A stretch of DNA of 64,000 bases from Bacteroidota bacterium (lineage in GTDB: Bacteria; Bacteroidota; Bacteroidia; Chitinophagales; Chitinophagaceae), in contig JAUZNZ010000005.1 in the NCBI GenBank assembly GCA_030706735.1, positions 118,968-182,967 on the forward strand, given 5' to 3'. Below are positions 26,224-34,534 of this stretch, in pieces. The stretch's first letter is position 1; the number at the start of each line of letters is the position of its first letter. Position numbers and translations under genes: made by a program. The notes beneath the pieces are model-generated. The model was not told the origin of the DNA. It saw only the letters and a list, made by a program, of their open reading frames with translations, and made no database searches.

Positions 26224-28587
26224 ATGTTTAAGAATTATTTCAAGACGACTATCCGGAATTTCTGGAAGAACCGCGGGTATAGCAGCCTCAATATATTCGG
26301 GCTTGCGATCGGCATTTGTTGTGCCGGACTGATCCTGCTTTGGATCGAGGACGAGGTTACTTACGATCACCAGAATACCAAGATCGATCAGCTCTACCAG
26401 GTGATGGAAAATCAGTCGTACGAGGGGAAGACCTATACCTTTGCGGCGACGCCGGGACTACTGGGACCTTCCATGAAGAAGGAATTCCCTGAAGTCGGGA
26501 ATACCTGCCGGACTACCTGGGATCAATATACCCTGTTCTCCCTTGGCGAAAAAACCATCTATGAGGTCGGTTATTTTGCAGACTCGAGCCTCTTGGACAT
26601 GTTTACCGTGCCTCTGCTGGAGGGCAGGAAAGAGGGGATATTAAGGCAAGCCCATTCGCTGGTGATCTCGGAAAGGATGGCAAAAAAATTCTTCGGGAAT
26701 AGCCGGGATATTGTGGGCCGGACGCTCATGATGGATAATAAGGACCCGTATACGATTACGGGCGTCATGCAAGACCTGCCGGAAAATTCCAGCCTTCAGT
26801 ACGATTGGCTGGCCCCCTTCAATACCTTCCTTGACAAGAACAGCTGGCTTTTGAACTGGGGGAATAATGGGATACAAACCTTCGTGGAATTGAAAGCGCA
26901 GGCCAGTGCCGGCAGTGCAGACAAGAAGTTGTTTGGTTATATTGGATCGAAGGATACGACGGCCATTGCGAAACCCTTTCTGAACAGCATGAACGATTGG
27001 AGGTTGCGCAGCAAATTCGATGAAGGCAAGCGCGCCGGAGGCCGTATCGAGTACGTGCGGATGTTCAGCATCATCGGCTGGATCATCCTGTTGATCGCAT
27101 GCATCAACTTCATGAACCTGGCCACGGCGCGTTCCGAAAAAAGGGCAAGGGAGGTCGGCGTGCGGAAGGTATTGGGCGCCGTAAAAGGATTATTGATCAG
27201 GCAGTTCATCGTGGAATCCATTTTCATGGCCTTTGTTTCGGTATTCATCGCCGTACTGATGATCTATTTGCTTATTTCGCCCTTCAATACGCTCGTCGAC
27301 AAGCACATGACGGTGAGATTGGGCGATCCGGCGCACTTCGGCGCCCTGCTGGCGCTGGGATTGGTTTGCGGGCTGGTGGCGGGCAGCTACCCGGCGTTCT
27401 ATTTATCCTCGTTCAATCCCAGCCTCGTACTGAAAGGATTGAAGACAAGAGGCAACAGCGCGGCGGTCGTCAGGAAGGGGTTAGTGGTGGTGCAATTCAC
27501 GATCTCGATCGTGCTGATCGTATGCACGATCATCATTTACCAGCAGATCCAGCATGTAAAGAACAGGGAGATCGGTTACGACAAAAATAACCTGATCCAG
27601 ACGGGGCTACGGGGAAATATGGCCAGGAACTTTCCCTCGATCAAACAGGACCTGCTGGCGACCGGGGGCGTAGAAAATGCAGCCATGTCCAGCTTGAACA
27701 TGCTGTATATGGGGAGTTCCACGACCAGTTTTCGTTGGATCGGAAAAGATCCTTCGAAGAAAGTGCTGATCACCGAAGACTATATCAGTCCGGAATATCT
27801 TTCCACCATGGGCGTAAAGATCAAACAAGGCAGGGATTTTTATGCTGTGGGGGAGGCCCGAAGCGTCATCATCAATGAATCCCTGGCGAACCTGATCGGA
27901 AAAGATCCGGTTGGTAAACTGATCATCCGGGACACCTCGGCCACAAGCGGGGTCAATTATGTCATTGCCGGCGTGACAAAGGACTTTATTTACGGGGATA
28001 TGTATGGTAAGAGCGATCCGTTGATCTTCCTGCCCGACACGGGGTACTTTGGATATATGTACATAAAATTGAAACCGGAGGGCCATACCAGGGAGTCGCT
28101 TTCGCGCATCGAGTCGACCATCAAAGCGCATAACCCCGGATATCCTTTCGATTATGTGTTCGTCGATTCGGAGTTCAATAAGCAATTCAAGAGCGAGGCC
28201 GTAGTGGGCATGTTGTCACAGGTATTTGCCGTCCTGGCCATCCTGATCTCCTGTCTTGGCCTGTTCGGGCTCGCTGCCTATACCGCCGAACGGAGGACGC
28301 GTGAGATCGGCATCCGGAAAGTGCTGGGCGCTTCGGTGCAAGGGATAACGACCTTGCTGTCGAAGGACTTTCTCCAGTTGGTGGCCGTTTCCTCTGTGGT
28401 GGCCTTTCCGCTTGCCTGGTGGGCCATGCACAATTGGCTGCAGGGGTATGCCTACCGGATCGGCATAAGCTGGTGGGTGTTTCTGCTGGCAGGCTTTGCG
28501 GCACTGATTATCGCTTTGTTGACGGTAAGCTATCAGGCGATCCGGTCCGCGCTGGCCAACCCGGTAAAAAGCCTGAGGTCGGAATAA
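26224..28587 (+). CDS. MacB/FtsX-type ABC transporter permease
   Basis: A 787-residue permease of the long type frequent in Chitinophagaceae. It has an N-terminal helix (about 20-40), a periplasmic MacB-type domain (about 45-280), a first FtsX unit of three helices (about 285-400) with ARSEKRAREVGVRKVLGA, a further helix and second periplasmic domain (about 430-660), and a second FtsX unit (about 665-785) with the matching ERRTREIGIRKVLGASVQG. The duplicated REIGIRKVLGA-type coupling motif is diagnostic. No ATPase gene is adjacent, so its LolD/MacB-like partner must be elsewhere. Export or signalling across the envelope is the likely role; substrate unknown. Confidence 0.92.
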   Translation: MFKNYFKTTIRNFWKNRGYSSLNIFGLAIGICCAGLILLWIEDEVTYDHQNTKIDQLYQVMENQSYEGKTYTFAATPGLLGPSMKKEFPEVGNTCRTTWDQYTLFSLGEKTIYEVGYFADSSLLDMFTVPLLEGRKEGILRQAHSLVISERMAKKFFGNSRDIVGRTLMMDNKDPYTITGVMQDLPENSSLQYDWLAPFNTFLDKNSWLLNWGNNGIQTFVELKAQASAGSADKKLFGYIGSKDTTAIAKPFLNSMNDWRLRSKFDEGKRAGGRIEYVRMFSIIGWIILLIACINFMNLATARSEKRAREVGVRKVLGAVKGLLIRQFIVESIFMAFVSVFIAVLMIYLLISPFNTLVDKHMTVRLGDPAHFGALLALGLVCGLVAGSYPAFYLSSFNPSLVLKGLKTRGNSAAVVRKGLVVVQFTISIVLIVCTIIIYQQIQHVKNREIGYDKNNLIQTGLRGNMARNFPSIKQDLLATGGVENAAMSSLNMLYMGSSTTSFRWIGKDPSKKVLITEDYISPEYLSTMGVKIKQGRDFYAVGEARSVIINESLANLIGKDPVGKLIIRDTSATSGVNYVIAGVTKDFIYGDMYGKSDPLIFLPDTGYFGYMYIKLKPEGHTRESLSRIESTIKAHNPGYPFDYVFVDSEFNKQFKSEAVVGMLSQVFAVLAILISCLGLFGLAAYTAERRTREIGIRKVLGASVQGITTLLSKDFLQLVAVSSVVAFPLAWWAMHNWLQGYAYRIGISWWVFLLAGFAALIIALLTVSYQAIRSALANPVKSLRSE

Positions 28588-28617
28588 AAACCATCGTATT
28601 TTTACAAAAAAAAAGGG

Positions 28618-29838
28618 ATGGCGACAGAGATCAAATGTCCGAATTGCGGTCACCTTTTCCCTATGGAGGAAGCCGTATCGGAGGAATATAAGCGGGAATT
28701 GAGGGAGCAAATGCTCGAATACAAGAAGGAAAAGGACAGGGAACTTAGCCGCAGGATGGATGAGGAGAGACAGCGCATTCAATTGTCTTTGGAGCAATCC
28801 CTGCGGAAATCTATCGGAGGCGACTTTGAAAATAAGGTTCGCCTCCTTGAGGAGGCCAATCGGGACAATGAAGAACGTCTGAAGGCCTCCCGCCAGAAAG
28901 AGCTCGAATTTCTGCGTAAAGAACAGGAGCTCCGGACCAGGGAGGCCGAACTCGAACTCTCGCTCCAGGTAAGGCTGCAGGAGGAACGGGGCCGATTGTC
29001 GGCCGAGATCCGCAAACTCGAGGAACAACGTACGATGGGTAAGGAGACCGAGTACCAGATGAAGGTCCGGGAACTGGAAAAGCAACTTGCCGATCAGAAA
29101 AAGCTTGCAGAAGACCAACGGCAGATTGCCGAGGAAATGAAGCGCAAGGCGGAGCAGGGTTCCATGCAGTTACAGGGAGAGGTCCAGGAATTGGCCCTGG
29201 AAGAATTGTTGCGGGCAAACTTCCCATTCGATAAGGTCAGCGAGGTCGGCAAGGGCGTGCGGGGTGCGGACTGCATCCTGACCGTGCGAAATAATTTCGG
29301 CCAGGAATGCGGGAAGATCATCTATGAAAGCAAGCGCACGCGAGATTTCTCCCTGGACTGGATCGACAAGCTCAAAGCGGACATGCGGAGCCAGGGGGCC
29401 CTGGTCGCCGTGATCGTCACGCAGGCGATGCCAAGGGACATGGAATGTTTCGGGGAAAAGAATGGGGTATGGATCTGCTCATTTTCCGAGGTCAGTGCGC
29501 TTACGCATGTGCTCAGGGATATGATCGTCAGGCTGTTCACGGCGGCCAGGTCCCACGACAACAAGGGCGACAAGATGACCCTGCTGTACGATTACCTGAC
29601 CAGCAGTGAATTCAACGAACAGTGGAAGGCGATAAGGGAAGGCTTCTTATCGATGCGGCAGTCCATACAAAGGGAGAGAGATACGATGGAGAAATTATGG
29701 AAGGCCCGGGAAAAGCAATTGGAAAAGGTACTTCTCAATGCGGCCCATTTTCGTGGCTCCATCGAAGGCATTGCGGGCAAGGACATTATTGATGTCAACC
29801 TGCTCGATGATGGAGAAGGCCCCTTGATAGATGATTAA
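28618..29838 (+). CDS. DUF2130-domain protein with zinc-ribbon-like start and coiled coil
   Basis: A 406-residue cytoplasmic protein of the DUF2130 family. It starts with a short CPNCGH motif (C7, C10), followed by a highly charged coiled coil (about 20-185) and a globular domain (about 187-400). In that domain, an acidic helix (GEVQELALEE, 187-196), D218 in GVRGADCIL, and E237-S-K239 in IIYESKRTRD are spaced as in PD-(D/E)XK nucleases. Family function is not established; the nuclease reading is my inference. It starts 30 bp below the permease gene and ends 27 bp from the convergent phosphopantetheinyl transferase gene. Confidence 0.85.
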   Translation: MATEIKCPNCGHLFPMEEAVSEEYKRELREQMLEYKKEKDRELSRRMDEERQRIQLSLEQSLRKSIGGDFENKVRLLEEANRDNEERLKASRQKELEFLRKEQELRTREAELELSLQVRLQEERGRLSAEIRKLEEQRTMGKETEYQMKVRELEKQLADQKKLAEDQRQIAEEMKRKAEQGSMQLQGEVQELALEELLRANFPFDKVSEVGKGVRGADCILTVRNNFGQECGKIIYESKRTRDFSLDWIDKLKADMRSQGALVAVIVTQAMPRDMECFGEKNGVWICSFSEVSALTHVLRDMIVRLFTAARSHDNKGDKMTLLYDYLTSSEFNEQWKAIREGFLSMRQSIQRERDTMEKLWKAREKQLEKVLLNAAHFRGSIEGIAGKDIIDVNLLDDGEGPLIDD

Positions 29839-29865
29839 TTGTGAGTTCGCAAATCAGGACGCCGA

Positions 29866-30525
29866 TCAGGTGATCACCCAGGCCAATGCGAGCGATAGTT
29901 CTGAGAAGACCCTTGCCTCCACGTCAAGGGCAATCGTGATCCCTTTTTCGAAGAGGAAGGGCATCCTTATGCCGTCCGCATGGCGGAGGATAGGGCCACG
30001 AAACTGCATATGCCGTCTGAAGTCGACCTCTCCCAGGCTATACCATTTAAAGATCGACTCCTTGGCGCACCAAATCAGGGTCAGCATTTCTTCGCCGGGG
30101 AAGGCTGGCGGATCGCCGGGGACCGCTTGCGGATCGCCTGGGAGAGCTTGCTGTTCCGACTCGCCGACAAATTTGTGGGCGAGCGCCCTGATCCTGGGAG
30201 TGATCGATTCGATATCTACTCCCACCCTTCCCGTAGCACTCACAATGGCGGCGGCAAATGATCCGGAGTGAGAGATGGAGAAATGGTATTTTTCACTGCT
30301 CAGGAAGGGTTTGCGGGTATCGGCGATCAGGATCTCCCCGAGGGGGAAATCAGGGAAAAGCAAGGGTAAGAGGTAACGGCCGGCCAGGTGCTGCAGGCGC
30401 TTGAACGGATGGGTCACGTCGTTCTTCAGGGGCACTTTCTCCAGGAAAAAAGATGGGGGCTCTTCGATCCGCCAGATCCCTAATTTTGTGACCTCGTTGA
30501 TATTATGTTGATAAAACAGCGGCAT
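29866..30525 (-). CDS. 4'-phosphopantetheinyl transferase (Sfp/AcpT superfamily)
   Basis: A 219-residue enzyme that would attach the phosphopantetheine arm of CoA to a carrier-protein serine. The family's magnesium/CoA motifs are visible: FSISHSG, GVDIES (about 102-107) and WCAKESIFKWY (about 151-161). Between them is an unusual insertion (about 127-147) of three imperfect heptads reading A-x-P-G-(D/E), encoded by 21-bp repeats at 30091-30147. The insert lies in a surface loop of the family and is probably tolerated. It is divergent from dcd across 45 bp. Confidence 0.88.
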   Translation of the reverse strand: MPLFYQHNINEVTKLGIWRIEEPPSFFLEKVPLKNDVTHPFKRLQHLAGRYLLPLLFPDFPLGEILIADTRKPFLSSEKYHFSISHSGSFAAAIVSATGRVGVDIESITPRIRALAHKFVGESEQQALPGDPQAVPGDPPAFPGEEMLTLIWCAKESIFKWYSLGEVDFRRHMQFRGPILRHADGIRMPFLFEKGITIALDVEARVFSELSLALAWVIT

Positions 30526-30570
30526 CTTTGAAATTATAGAGGCATATTCGCAAACTTAACCAATTTCATC

Positions 30571-31107
30571 ATGATCCTATCCGATGGGCGCATCCTGGAA
30601 GAAATAGAAAAAGGCACGATCAAGATCGAACCCTATGATCGCACCTGTCTTGGCAGTAATTCCTACGATGTCCACCTGGGGAAGTGGCTCGCCACCTACC
30701 GTGAACATATATTGGATGCCAGGAAACATAACGAGATTGAAACCTTCGAGATCCCGGAGGAAGGCTTTGTATTATACCCTCATATTTTTTACCTGGGGGT
30801 TACGCAGGAATACACGGAAACGCATGCGCATGTTCCCTTCCTCGAGGGGAAATCTTCTACCGGTCGTCTGGGCATCGATATTCACGCCACGGCGGGAAAG
30901 GGAGACGTCGGGTTTTGCGGGAACTGGACCCTGGAGATCTCGGTCAAACAGCCCGTCAAGGTCTACAAAGGCATGCCGGTCGGGCAGCTGATCTATTTTC
31001 CGGTGGACGGCGAGATCCTTGTTAAATACAATCAGAAGAAAGACGCCAAATACAGCGGCCAGATCAATAAGCCTGTAGAAAGCATGATGTGGAAGAATAG
31101 CTTCTAG
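30571..31107 (+). CDS. dcd: dCTP deaminase
   Basis: Cytosolic enzyme of 178 residues converting dCTP to dUTP in thymidylate supply. Landmarks of the dUTPase-like trimer fold are GSNSYDVHLG near the N-terminus, the substrate loop EGKSSTGRLG with S95 and R99 (equivalent to S111 and R115 in E. coli), and the catalytic glutamate E122 in WTLEIS. The C-terminal GQINKPVESMMWKN closes the active site in relatives. Whether it is monofunctional or a dCTP deaminase/dUTPase cannot be decided here. It ends 11 bp from the convergent DUF3810 gene. Confidence 0.95.
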   Translation: MILSDGRILEEIEKGTIKIEPYDRTCLGSNSYDVHLGKWLATYREHILDARKHNEIETFEIPEEGFVLYPHIFYLGVTQEYTETHAHVPFLEGKSSTGRLGIDIHATAGKGDVGFCGNWTLEISVKQPVKVYKGMPVGQLIYFPVDGEILVKYNQKKDAKYSGQINKPVESMMWKNSF

Positions 31108-31118
31108 ATTGCGACGCG

Positions 31119-32207
31119 TCAAACCGCCGAAGCGCCATTCTTCTTATAATAGGCGATCAGCCAGGCAATGACCTCATTGTACGTTCTTATTCCCTGTGGT
31201 TGCCTGTTTGCCCGGAGATAGCGGCCATACAGGCCTGCGATCAGGGGTTCGAGCGGGTTCCTGTATTTCTTCAGGAATTGCTGAAGCTCCCGGAAGTCCT
31301 GGAGTATCCGCGGATGCAGTTGGGCGCGCAACGGTTTGACAAGATTTGAGTCGCGCAGGTACAGTTCCCTCGATGCATAAATGTACAGGTCGAAATATAC
31401 GGAATAGCGGAATGTGGGATCCGTGGACGACCTGGCCGAGAGATAGCCCGCGAAATTCGCTTCATTCTCCTTGGCATAACCCATCTGATGACCGATCTCG
31501 TGGCAGGTTGTATAGGGCTGCGTAAAGCCAGGCATATTTACATTCACCTGTGCCTCGCCTGAGAATGGATTATAATAGCCTGAAAATCCAAGATAGTTTC
31601 CGAGGCAGCTGAACAGTGAAGCCTTCACGGAGGGCGAGGGGTAGGCGAAGCGAGGATCGAGGGCGGCGAGGTTCGAGTAGCTTTTCGCCGCCTGACCGAA
31701 AAGGACTTGTTCGTTCTCCAGGGAGGGGCGGTTTTGCAGCGCAGCGCTATCGAGGCCGTTCAGCCTGGTTACGATCACCTGCAGAAGATCCTTGAGTTCG
31801 GCATTCGAGTAGGGTCGAACCTGCAGTTGCAGCTGGTCGGCGATCCCTTTTCGGTCATAATTCAATCCCCATAGCAGATTGAACACGACGTAGAGTAGCA
31901 GGAACGCAAAGATCCATTGACGGGAAACGGATAAAAAATAAGATCCGTTCGCCTGTCGCCTAACGATCCGGCGAATGAGGGAAAATAAGCCAACCAATAA
32001 CCAGATCGTCACCGCTGCATAAAAAATATCTCCGATGCTGAAAGGCATCCAACCGAACAGGATGCGTTGCAGGCGGGCGATAAGCAGGTATAATCCCATA
32101 GAATAGGTCCGCTCCACGGCCCCGGGGAAGAAGGAGAACAGCTTGATAACCGCCGCGATCACGATCAGGGCTATCCATACTATTTTTCGACTGCGGGACA
32201 TGGCCAT
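31119..32207 (-). CDS. DUF3810 membrane protein with HExxH zinc-peptidase motif
   Basis: A 362-residue membrane protein with three predicted N-terminal helices (about 8-30, 58-80, 95-115) and a C-terminal globular domain. That domain carries H236-E237-x-x-H240 in TCHEIGHQMGYAKENEANFAGYL, with an E in the ENEAN stretch as a possible third zinc ligand, so it looks like a membrane metallopeptidase. DUF3810 proteins are common in Bacteroidota and uncharacterised. The active-site side is not certain. It is divergent from the carboxylase gene by 58 bp. Confidence 0.87.
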   Translation of the reverse strand: MAMSRSRKIVWIALIVIAAVIKLFSFFPGAVERTYSMGLYLLIARLQRILFGWMPFSIGDIFYAAVTIWLLVGLFSLIRRIVRRQANGSYFLSVSRQWIFAFLLLYVVFNLLWGLNYDRKGIADQLQLQVRPYSNAELKDLLQVIVTRLNGLDSAALQNRPSLENEQVLFGQAAKSYSNLAALDPRFAYPSPSVKASLFSCLGNYLGFSGYYNPFSGEAQVNVNMPGFTQPYTTCHEIGHQMGYAKENEANFAGYLSARSSTDPTFRYSVYFDLYIYASRELYLRDSNLVKPLRAQLHPRILQDFRELQQFLKKYRNPLEPLIAGLYGRYLRANRQPQGIRTYNEVIAWLIAYYKKNGASAV

Positions 32208-32265
32208 AAAAATACTCCAAATATTACAGCATCCATGTTAAATTGCGTCCTATTAATCTCCCGCT

Positions 32266-33903
32266 ATGAGTTCACAAACATTGGATTTCTCCAGGAATGA
32301 CGACTTCATGCGCCTGGCGCTTAGCCAGCTCAGGACGAGGATGGACAAGATCGCGTCAGGCGGTGGCAAGGCAGCGGTCGAGCGGCAACGTGAGAGGGAT
32401 AAGTGGACAGCCCGGGAACGCATCCTTTACCTGGCCGACGAAGGCGCGCCATTTGTCGAAATCGGGGCATTCGCCGGGTATGGCATGTATGAGGACGAAG
32501 GAGGGTGCCCTGCCGGTGGTACCGTGGCGGGCGTGGGTTATGTCAGCGGCCGGCAATGTGTGATCGTCGCCAATGATCAGACGGTCAAGGCGGGCGCCTG
32601 GTTCCCTATTACGGGCAAGAAGAATCTGCGCATGCAGGAGATCGCCATGGAGAACCATCTGCCGGTCATTTATCTGGTGGACAGCGCGGGCGTGTTCCTG
32701 CCGATGCAAGACGAGATATTTCCCGACAAGGAGCATTTCGGCCGGATCTTCAGGAACAATGCGGTCATGAGCGCCATGGGGATTACGCAGATCGCCGCGG
32801 TGATGGGACCCTGTGTGGCAGGAGGCGCATATCTTCCGATCATGAGCGACGAGACCCTGATGGTGGAGGGCAACGGTTCCATATTCCTTGCCGGGCCTTA
32901 CCTGGTCCGGGCAGCCATCGGGGAGGACGTCGATGCGGAGACATTGGGCGGCGCCGACACGCATACGGAAATATCCGGCATTGCGGATTATAAGTTTGCC
33001 ACCGAGCAGGAATGCCTCGACCAGGTCAAAAAGATCATGAGCAAGCTGGGGCATCCGCGAGCCGGGGTCTTCGACCGGGCAGCCCCCGTGGCGCCCCTGA
33101 AGAATGCGGAGGAACTCTACGGCATCATTCCTTCGGATCCGACCAAACCGTACGATATGCTCGATGTCATAGAACGGCTGGTGGACGGCTCGGCGTTCGA
33201 ACCATTCAAGCAAGAATATGGAAAGACGATCCTTTGCGGATATGCGCGCGTCGAAGGCTGGGCCGTGGGCATCGTGGCCAACCAGCGTAAGATCGTAAAA
33301 AGCAGGAAGGGTGAGATGCAGATGGGGGGCGTGATCTATAATGACAGCGCCGACAAGGCGGCCCGTTTTATCATGAACTGCAATCAGAAGAAGATCCCAC
33401 TGATCTTTCTGCAGGACGTGACGGGGTTTATGGTCGGGTCCCGCAGTGAGCATGCCGGGATCATCAAGGACGGCGCCAAGATGGTGAATGCCGTGGCCAA
33501 TTCGGTAGTCCCAAAGATCACGATCATTATCGGCAATTCTTACGGGGCCGGCAACTATGCCATGTGTGGGAAAGCCTATGACCCCCGCTTCATCTACGCA
33601 TGGCCCTGCGCAAAGATAGCTGTCATGGGAGGAGACCAGGCGGCCAAGACGTTGTTGCAGATCCAGGTCAGTTCGCTGAAGAGCAAGGGCGCGACGATCG
33701 ACCCGGCCGAAGAGAAAAAGCTGCTCGACGAGATCAAGGGACGCTATGAAAAACAAACCACTCCCTATTATGCAGCGGCGCGGTTGTGGGTGGACGGGAT
33801 CATCGATCCGGCCGATACCCGGAAGGTCATTGCCGAGGGGCTGCATGCGGCCAATCATAATCCCGACATCCCCGAATTCAAAACGGGCGTGATACAGGTA
33901 TAA
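32266..33903 (+). CDS. Acyl-CoA carboxylase carboxyltransferase (beta) subunit, methylcrotonyl-CoA type
   Basis: A 545-residue carboxyltransferase that moves CO2 from biotin to an acyl-CoA. Two crotonase-like halves are present: the N-terminal half with GAWFPITGKKNLRMQEIA, YLVDSAGVFLPMQDEIFPD and MGPCVAGGAYLPIMSDE, and the C-terminal half with FMVGSRSEHAGIIKDGAKM, IIGNSYGAGNYAMCGKAY and KIAVMGGDQAA. The QDE-FPD and SYGAGNY elements resemble methylcrotonyl-CoA carboxylase beta, pointing to leucine breakdown, but propionyl- or geranyl-CoA cannot be excluded. The biotin carboxylase and carrier subunits are not in the window. rnhA starts 6 bp downstream. Confidence 0.93.
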   Translation: MSSQTLDFSRNDDFMRLALSQLRTRMDKIASGGGKAAVERQRERDKWTARERILYLADEGAPFVEIGAFAGYGMYEDEGGCPAGGTVAGVGYVSGRQCVIVANDQTVKAGAWFPITGKKNLRMQEIAMENHLPVIYLVDSAGVFLPMQDEIFPDKEHFGRIFRNNAVMSAMGITQIAAVMGPCVAGGAYLPIMSDETLMVEGNGSIFLAGPYLVRAAIGEDVDAETLGGADTHTEISGIADYKFATEQECLDQVKKIMSKLGHPRAGVFDRAAPVAPLKNAEELYGIIPSDPTKPYDMLDVIERLVDGSAFEPFKQEYGKTILCGYARVEGWAVGIVANQRKIVKSRKGEMQMGGVIYNDSADKAARFIMNCNQKKIPLIFLQDVTGFMVGSRSEHAGIIKDGAKMVNAVANSVVPKITIIIGNSYGAGNYAMCGKAYDPRFIYAWPCAKIAVMGGDQAAKTLLQIQVSSLKSKGATIDPAEEKKLLDEIKGRYEKQTTPYYAAARLWVDGIIDPADTRKVIAEGLHAANHNPDIPEFKTGVIQV

Positions 33904-33909
33904 CTCATT

Positions 33910-34380
33910 ATGCAAACCAAGGAGCTTATTATTTATACGGACGGCGCTTGCCGGGGCAATCCCGGCCGGGGGGGGTATGGGGCGATCCTTCAATGGGGCC
34001 ACGTCAAGAAGGAATTGTCTGCCGGCTACCGGCGTACGACGAATAACCGCATGGAGCTGATGGCCGTGATCGCCGGGCTCGAAGCCCTGAAAACGGAGGG
34101 CTTGCGGATCCTCATTTATTCCGATAGCCAATATGTCGTGCGGGCGGTGCAGGAGGGGTGGCTCAAGAATTGGATAGCCACCAACTTCAAAGGCGGAAAA
34201 AAGAACAAGGACCTATGGCTGCACTATCATGACCTCGCGCAAAAGAACCAGGTACGCTTCGTCTGGGTAAAGGGTCATGCCGAAAATCCATTCAATAACC
34301 GTTGCGATGAGTTGGCTACGGCGGCGGCCGATGGCGGCGATCTCCTGATCGATGAAGTGTTCGAGAAAGAGAATTCTTAA
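33910..34380 (+). CDS. rnhA: Ribonuclease HI
   Basis: A 156-residue nuclease that degrades RNA in RNA-DNA hybrids. All catalytic residues are present: D11 (YTDGACRGNPG), E49 (TNNRMELMA), D72 (YSDSQYV) and D133 (NNRCDELA), with H123 in WVKGHAENPF. The basic handle region (WLKNWIATNFKGGKKNKD) is also present, as in E. coli. It follows the carboxylase gene by 6 bp and is probably co-transcribed with it. Confidence 0.96.
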   Translation: MQTKELIIYTDGACRGNPGRGGYGAILQWGHVKKELSAGYRRTTNNRMELMAVIAGLEALKTEGLRILIYSDSQYVVRAVQEGWLKNWIATNFKGGKKNKDLWLHYHDLAQKNQVRFVWVKGHAENPFNNRCDELATAAADGGDLLIDEVFEKENS

Positions 34381-34404
34381 AAAAGTTTTATCAAATCATA
34401 TTGG

Positions 34405-34438
34405 GATAGGGTCTAATTTTGTATGACCAAACCCTATC
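34405..34438. promoter_or_regulatory. 8-bp inverted repeat flanking a TAnnTTTG promoter element
   Basis: GATAGGGT (34405-34412) and ACCCTATC (34431-34438) are a perfect inverted repeat with an 18-nt spacer. Inside the spacer lies TAATTTTG (34414-34421), a full match to the Bacteroidota -7 element, though no TTTG is at the expected distance upstream. It could be an operator over a promoter, or a hairpin in the rnhA 3' region. Confidence 0.5.
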
Positions 34439-34441
34439 ACT

Positions 34442-34534
34442 ATGACAGCTATCCAATTGTTTCAACTAATGAAGTCCAGCTTGGGCGAACGGGAGACGGG
34501 TGCATTGGAGGGGGATCATGATCGGACTGGCTGA
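34442..34534 (+). pseudogene. Truncated small gene (30 codons)
   Basis: An ATG four bases below the inverted repeat opens a 30-residue frame beginning MTAIQLFQLMKSSLGERETG and then stopping inside the 3' end of manA. The amphipathic start resembles, from memory, the N-terminus of short coiled-coil proteins of Bacteroidota that run to about 100 residues. Together with its own -7 element this suggests a gene whose 3' part was lost. It may also be a chance frame. Confidence 0.35.

Noticed and set aside
32356..34131. A 591-codon minus-strand frame across the carboxylase and rnhA genes
   Set aside because: It spans two well-recognised plus-strand genes and has the low-complexity His/Arg/Asp-rich composition of an antisense shadow.
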